The translations under genes and the position numbers were made by a program. The notes beneath the pieces are model-generated. The model had not been told where the DNA came from. It ran no database searches and saw only the letters and a list, made by a program, of their open reading frames with translations. This document shows positions 59,876 to 64,000 of a stretch of 64,000 nucleotides of DNA, one piece after another (position 1 is the stretch's first letter; each line of letters starts with the position of its first letter). Source of the stretch: Oceanospirillaceae bacterium. Lineage in GTDB: Bacteria; Pseudomonadota; Gammaproteobacteria; Pseudomonadales; Oceanobacteraceae. The DNA lies in assembly GCA_002724925.1 (NCBI GenBank), contig PBQA01000027.1, forward strand, positions 124,001 to 188,000, given 5' to 3'.

Positions 59876-60759
59876 GCAGGCGTGACAAGGCGATTGACCC
59901 GCGTGATCCGCGCGCTCTTGATAAATGCGTTGCGGCCATCAACGAATTCTCTGGCTTCTCATTGAGAGGCAAAGGCAGAGACGAGCGGGAAAGGCCGTCT
60001 CGTCGCGATGTCGAAAAGATGATTATCGGGTTCGGCAAATATGGTGGGCGATCATCAGGAAGAGATTCGAGTACCGGTGCGGATTCGTCCCCTGCGCCCT
60101 CTGGTGTGTCCGTCTCTCTTGTTCGTGGTGGTGTCCTGATATCCTGGTCATTTCCCTTAAATGAAAGTCATAGGCATACGGAAGTCTGGCGAGCGACAAC
60201 TGACAGTCTGACAGAAGCGACCCGTATTGGGATTTCTGGAGGAAGCCAGTTTATTGATATGGCTGTAGACCCGGCGACTGACTATTACTATTTTCTTCGT
60301 CACGTCGGCGACAGTAGCGGTCCATTTTCCAGCTCGGCAGCCATAAAGAGTGCTGCAGATCCATTTTTTCAATCTGGGGTATTGGTGGGGCCTGACGTGG
60401 GAATAGCCATTGATACGTCAGGGTGGCAAAACGGTGGTCGTGTTGAGGTGGAGTTTTCAGGAGTATTCCAGTCGTATACCGAATGGGATGCAACGAACTC
60501 TGTCCTGAAGGCGGAGACGGGTGATGCAGTTTACGTCCAGTTGCTTCGGGATGGTTCCGTTGTTGCTTCTGCGACTCCTACGCAGCATCAAACAAGCAAC
60601 ACCGGGCCGAATGGAGAGAAACGATACATTCATCAGTTGAATGCGTTACTTACGGACACGCCGCCAGAGGGCAGCAATATCTATACGTTGCGAACCGTTA
60701 GGATTTACCCGGCAAATTCAGACAGCTATTCGGTTCAATACAAGGTTTCAGGCGGTTAG
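59872..60759 (+). CDS. Tail-region protein with fibronectin-III-like domain (295 aa)
   Basis: A 295-residue protein. A basic N-terminal helix (about 1-60, DKAIDPRDPRALDKCVAAIN) is followed by a fibronectin type III-like domain (GVSVSLVRGGVLISWSFPLN, about 78-97) and a second beta domain. Such domains attach fibres or bind carbohydrates. It overlaps the previous gene by 4 nt and precedes a terminator. Confidence 0.55.
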   Translation: MSRRDKAIDPRDPRALDKCVAAINEFSGFSLRGKGRDERERPSRRDVEKMIIGFGKYGGRSSGRDSSTGADSSPAPSGVSVSLVRGGVLISWSFPLNESHRHTEVWRATTDSLTEATRIGISGGSQFIDMAVDPATDYYYFLRHVGDSSGPFSSSAAIKSAADPFFQSGVLVGPDVGIAIDTSGWQNGGRVEVEFSGVFQSYTEWDATNSVLKAETGDAVYVQLLRDGSVVASATPTQHQTSNTGPNGEKRYIHQLNALLTDTPPEGSNIYTLRTVRIYPANSDSYSVQYKVSGG

Positions 60760-60814
60760 CTTTACAGCGTGCGCAGCACGGGGTACATTTATCCAAACTG
60801 CTTAAATTATATCC

Positions 60815-60848
60815 AAAGCCCGGCCAGGTAACTGCGCCGGGCTTTTTT
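60815..60848 (+). terminator. Terminator after the tail module
   Basis: AAAGCCCGG...CCGGGCTTT with a 13-nt loop and six T residues; the following gene starts 14 nt later. Confidence 0.85.
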
Positions 60849-60861
60849 GTGGGTGATTGTT

Positions 60862-61314
60862 ATGCCAAGCCGAGACAACGAATCAGATTTTGTTCTGAAG
60901 TGCGTCAAGGGCAACGCGGCTGCCCACTCAATGATCATGCAGGTTTTTAAGGTAAGTCAGGTGCTGGATGACTTGGTGGATAAAGACAACCCAGTCTCTG
61001 ACCATGAGATTTTCAAAGCCTTTCACAGCTGCTTAGTCACTATCCCTATGAATGAATTTTATCAGCGGTACATGCACTACCTTGCGCCGCTTTTTTCTCA
61101 GTACCTTATGGATTGGTATGACGCGACTCAAATAGAGCGCATGAACAGTGATCACTTGAAGAATGTGGCTTTCGGTCTGCGCAGTAATGTTGGCTCACTG
61201 ATAGAGCAGTGCGCATTTCTGGTGGGCGGTATCGATCATCAATTAAGCGTATCTGTTGCAGTCAAGGAGCATGTCTGGATGGAATCACTCGAAGAATACA
61301 AATCGGAGTTTTAA
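60862..61314 (+). CDS. Hypothetical helical protein (150 aa)
   Basis: A 150-residue helical protein starting MPSRDNESDFVLKCVKGNAA. GGGTGA lies before ATG 60862. No family is recognised; the surrounding genes suggest an internal virion or assembly protein. Confidence 0.55.
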   Translation: MPSRDNESDFVLKCVKGNAAAHSMIMQVFKVSQVLDDLVDKDNPVSDHEIFKAFHSCLVTIPMNEFYQRYMHYLAPLFSQYLMDWYDATQIERMNSDHLKNVAFGLRSNVGSLIEQCAFLVGGIDHQLSVSVAVKEHVWMESLEEYKSEF

Positions 61315-61316
61315 TT

Positions 61317-61898
61317 ATGTGTGGCGACGGTGGCGGCGGTAGTAATAAGCCAGAAATGACAGAGGCGGAAAAAGAGTCTGCAGCTGTTGCGGTCGAACAA
61401 TACGACATCGCCCGCGATCTGGATTTTGTTAAAGAAGCCTATGAGAGTCAGGTAGATGCCCTGGGTAGCTCTGGCTATCGGAATTACGCCAGAGGCAAGG
61501 CCAATACGGCAGGTATGTCCTCACTCGAAGATGCGGCAAAAACAACGCGAGTACGGCAGCAACAGAAGGGTATTGATCCAAGCTCTGGTGCGTCGACCTC
61601 TGAATTTAACGAGCTGACTGAAACCGGCGCTGAAGTCGTTGGTAGAGGCATGGGAGAGGCAGAGTTCTCTATGGACTCCGCCTACCTTGGCGGTCGCGCA
61701 AACCGTGTCGCCATGGCAACGGGAGAGGCGACAAAAGCCCAGATTGGTCTTTCGGATATTGCTGATCGGGCAACGGAAGAAGCCAATCAGAAGGCATTTT
61801 CTGACTTTAACTCGAGCAAGGCGACAGCGAGCGGTCTCGGAACAGCGGCTGGTTTGGGCGCTTCATACTATCTCAACAAGCCAGAGGCGGAGGGTTAA
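61317..61898 (+). CDS. Putative internal virion (ejection) protein (193 aa)
   Basis: A 193-residue protein with a Gly-rich start (MCGDGGGGSNKPEMTEAEKE), long Ala/Gly helices and a C-terminal GLGTAAGLGASYYL stretch. This plan (MCGxGG...) is common in T7-like internal virion proteins that form the DNA ejection channel. Position after the tail block agrees. Confidence 0.6.
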   Translation: MCGDGGGGSNKPEMTEAEKESAAVAVEQYDIARDLDFVKEAYESQVDALGSSGYRNYARGKANTAGMSSLEDAAKTTRVRQQQKGIDPSSGASTSEFNELTETGAEVVGRGMGEAEFSMDSAYLGGRANRVAMATGEATKAQIGLSDIADRATEEANQKAFSDFNSSKATASGLGTAAGLGASYYLNKPEAEG

Positions 61899-61900
61899 TT

Positions 61901-62380
61901 ATGGGAGCACCAGTATTTGTCTCGTCAAACCGAACCGGGTTCAGAAATACAGTAGAGGATATTGGTCCAAAACGGTATGAGTCAGAGGACGGAAAAATCT
62001 CAACGAATAGTGCGGAAGACGCACTGGCTCAACTGATACGCGCCGATTGGGATACCTTCAAGGAAGACGATCTTGAATACATTATGGATTACGCGAAAGA
62101 CATTACGAACGACACCTACGTTGATCGGGCGGTGGGTCAGGCAAAGCGTAATGCAAACCTGGGGGCTAACTCTGTCTATGCAGGCCAAAAAGCGAGAGCC
62201 AACGGAATGGGAGTGAGCTTATCCAGTGCCCAGACGAACGACAGGTACAAAGATTTTAAACGAGCCAAAGCTGTATCTCTGGCGGGGGCTGCGAGCGACG
62301 CTCGTGATTCTGCCATTGATCGCCGAAACAAGTTAATCGCCGGTTCTAACATATCTAGCCTGAGCGGAGGTGGTAGCTGA
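61901..62380 (+). CDS. Putative internal virion protein (159 aa)
   Basis: A 159-residue protein with helical, Ala/Arg-rich C-terminus (SLAGAASDARDSAIDRRNKL) and TGFRNTVEDIGPKRYESEDG at its start. It follows the Gly-rich protein after 2 nt and overlaps the next gene by 1 nt. Internal virion role inferred from context. Confidence 0.5.
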   Translation: MGAPVFVSSNRTGFRNTVEDIGPKRYESEDGKISTNSAEDALAQLIRADWDTFKEDDLEYIMDYAKDITNDTYVDRAVGQAKRNANLGANSVYAGQKARANGMGVSLSSAQTNDRYKDFKRAKAVSLAGAASDARDSAIDRRNKLIAGSNISSLSGGGS

Positions 62381-62619
62381 TGAGTTACGGATTGATCAGT
62401 GTTGCGGATAAATTCAACAACAACGCCATGACCGGCCTTGCTGATGCCGCAAAGCGTGAGCAAGCGAGAGAGATTGCAGGTGATCAAATTGAGGCGGCGG
62501 ACAAAGCCGGACGCGCTCAAGCAATAGGCACTGGTGCAGGGATTGGCATGATGGCTGGAGGCCCGGCTGGGGCTGCAGTTGGCGCTGGTGTTGCGTATTT
62601 GGCTTACGAAATATTTTAA
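62380..62619 (+). CDS. Glycine-zipper small protein (79 aa)
   Basis: A 79-residue protein ending in IGTGAGIGMMAGGPAGAAVG, a glycine-zipper helix that can insert in membranes. The TGATG overlap couples it to the preceding gene. Together with its neighbours it could help form the ejection channel. Confidence 0.55.
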   Translation: MSYGLISVADKFNNNAMTGLADAAKREQAREIAGDQIEAADKAGRAQAIGTGAGIGMMAGGPAGAAVGAGVAYLAYEIF

Positions 62620-62628
62620 GGGGTTGTT

Positions 62629-64000
62629 ATGGCGGGTGGATTGAGTACAGAGAGCGCTGTAACAGGCTTCGCGAAAGGCTTTTCTCTTGGTAATGCTGCT
62701 TTGGATGCAAAGCAGAATCGCGAGCTTCGAGCGGATGCGGCGGAGCGTGATAAAAAACTTTTCGCGATGAAGGAAGAAGAGTACGACACGCAGAAGCAGA
62801 CTGCTGATCGCAAGAAGCTGGAAGCTGAAATGCAGAAAGATCTACGCACTGCATACGTTACCGGCAAGCCTCTGGGTTCTGAGTTTTCTGAAAAATATCA
62901 GTCTCTTGGTGTTGGGAAGTTCTTTGACAGCCAGAGCCGTCAGGAGTCCATGAAGGCGGGTGCGATTTTTAAGCGTGCCGCCGACACTGGGAATTATGAA
63001 GACCCTGCATTGCTTGATGCCGGCAATGTCATTCTTCGTGATCAACTTGCCGCTCGTGAAGCAAAAGACGGTCTGAAGCGCCGCATTGCCGGGGCGCGTA
63101 GAACCAAGAACGGTCAGGTTGCTCTTGAACTGGAAGTGGTCGGTAAAGATGGCAAGGCATATCGAGCGCCGATGACAAAGGACGGATCTTCCGACGCGAA
63201 TGATCAGGTGATATTGCTGGATCAGGATAAGTTCAACAACATGGCTACCGCCGCATTGTCTCAGGCCAACACGGCCTACCTCGCAGAAAAAGCCGGGGAT
63301 GACCCGAAGGCACTAGCGGACAATCTGTATTACGCCTTGTTCGGTTCCCGCCTTGCACCGCAGTCAGGGCAGGACGGTTTCGAGTACAAGAAAGGTTACG
63401 ACGAAAACGGGCAGGAGGTGCTTTATCAGTTTGATAAAAAGTCAGGGAAGTACAAAGCCGTTGGGGGGTCAAAGGCAGTCGACCCTAAAGATCAAAAGCA
63501 AAACCAGATTGATACCAAGCCACTGTTTGACGCTCTGATAGATATCGATACCTCCCCAGACTATGCGACAGAGGAAGATCGCCAGGCAGCACGCGCTCGC
63601 GTGAATCAGAGTGCGGTTGCTTTGATTGGCGGTACACTCGATGAGATTATTTACTATCAAAATATCAAAGCGCAGAACGGCGATTATAGCCCGTTAACTC
63701 GCGCTGAGTTTATAGAAATGAAGGCGGGAGGAGATCGGCGCCTGAAGGACGAAGAAAAGCGCAAAGAGGAAGAGGCGCTGGCGCAGCAGGAACAGCTTTC
63801 CAGCGCACGGCAAAACGCTGTGTCTTTAGCAGATTCTGCACTAGAAGGTTCGCCGCTGGGTGCCAAGGCACCGCCAATGCCTGAAGAGCCAGCGCCGGAA
63901 GTAGAAACCGAACCTTCGGAAGGTGCGCAGCAGATATCTGAAATGACAGAAAAGCCGCGGTCAGAGTTCCGTGATCGGGTTGCTCGTCTCAATGAGCGGA
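62629..64000 (+). CDS. Large internal virion/ejection protein (partial, runs off the window)
   Basis: The frame from ATG 62629 is open for 457 codons to the end of the window. It begins MAGGLSTESAVTGFAKGFSL with further Gly/Ala helices and then a long charged region (about 365-410, rich in Glu/Lys). Large helical proteins in this position are ejection or internal core proteins in podophages. The C-terminus is missing, so the length and family cannot be decided. Confidence 0.6.
   Translation, partial: MAGGLSTESAVTGFAKGFSLGNAALDAKQNRELRADAAERDKKLFAMKEEEYDTQKQTADRKKLEAEMQKDLRTAYVTGKPLGSEFSEKYQSLGVGKFFDSQSRQESMKAGAIFKRAADTGNYEDPALLDAGNVILRDQLAAREAKDGLKRRIAGARRTKNGQVALELEVVGKDGKAYRAPMTKDGSSDANDQVILLDQDKFNNMATAALSQANTAYLAEKAGDDPKALADNLYYALFGSRLAPQSGQDGFEYKKGYDENGQEVLYQFDKKSGKYKAVGGSKAVDPKDQKQNQIDTKPLFDALIDIDTSPDYATEEDRQAARARVNQSAVALIGGTLDEIIYYQNIKAQNGDYSPLTRAEFIEMKAGGDRRLKDEEKRKEEEALAQQEQLSSARQNAVSLADSALEGSPLGAKAPPMPEEPAPEVETEPSEGAQQISEMTEKPRSEFRDRVARLNER

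Larger units (their letters stand above)
18723..64000. mobile_element. Lambda-organised temperate prophage (left end, at least 45 kb)
   Basis: The gene order from the tRNA is integrase and Xis, a leftward recombination operon, repressor, Cro-like protein, O/P-like replication genes, NinB/NinG, SSB, lysis genes, terminase, portal, scaffold, capsid and tail. This is the canonical lambdoid layout. No genes are visibly broken, so the element may be functional. The right end is not reached. The head module (long portal, separate scaffold, N4-gp56-type coat) and absence of a tape-measure gene so far suggest a short-tailed virion. Confidence 0.93.

Overview
The window is bacterial chromosome joined to a large integrated phage. 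Positions 1-18,722 carry ordinary housekeeping genes of a marine-type gammaproteobacterium, probably Oceanospirillales-like. The evidence is a recC-recB-recD operon, a YgiQ tail, alanine dehydrogenase and a PepSY/DUF3325/DUF3649 iron-associated cluster. I cannot name the genus from sequence alone. From the 3' end of a tRNA-Val(GAC) gene to the end of the window (at least 45 kb) the DNA is a lambda-organised temperate prophage. Its right end lies beyond the window.

Host part: ygiQ tail, acyl-CoA hydrolase/transferase, ExoD-like membrane protein, the minus-strand iron-associated trio, ald, an Ala/Glu-rich lipoprotein with a clear terminator, the overlapping recC-recB-recD-DUF748 operon, then tRNA-Val. 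The prophage appears inserted at this tRNA: a lambda-type integrase and Xis lie 1.7-3 kb inside, and three TTGGCAA repeats phased at 11 bp sit just inside the junction.

Prophage left arm (18.7-31.2 kb, minus strand): an array of small genes next to the tRNA, each followed by an imperfect palindrome bounded by ATAAC...GTTAT that looks like an integron attC site; DNA methyltransferase, int and xis; then a translationally coupled operon of hypothetical and membrane proteins, a MazG-like enzyme, a phage CsrA, a YqaJ-type exonuclease and a Bet/RecT annealing protein, read from a PL-like promoter. The immunity region (31.2-33.1 kb) holds a two-gene putative lysogenic-conversion unit, an S24-type repressor and a Cro-like protein. 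A 0.4-kb hairpin-rich noncoding stretch follows and runs into a phage tRNA-Arg(TCT).

Right arm: O-like and P-like replication genes with GCACATGC iterons inside O, a cytosine methyltransferase overlapped for about 860 nt by a second apparently genuine gene in another frame, NinB, NinG, small proteins and SSB. A lysis-type cluster (M15 peptidase, spanin-like overlapping pair) follows, then terS, terL, portal, scaffold, N4-gp56-type capsid, connector and tail genes, and internal virion proteins running off the end. The head gene set, with no tape-measure gene seen so far, suggests a podovirus-like virion. Hairpin terminators separate most late modules, which implies processive antitermination or internal promoters.

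Most notable: the attC-like cassette array inside a prophage, the structured RNA-like region before tRNA-Arg, the dual-coding methyltransferase locus, and the phage CsrA beside a GGA-rich mRNA leader.
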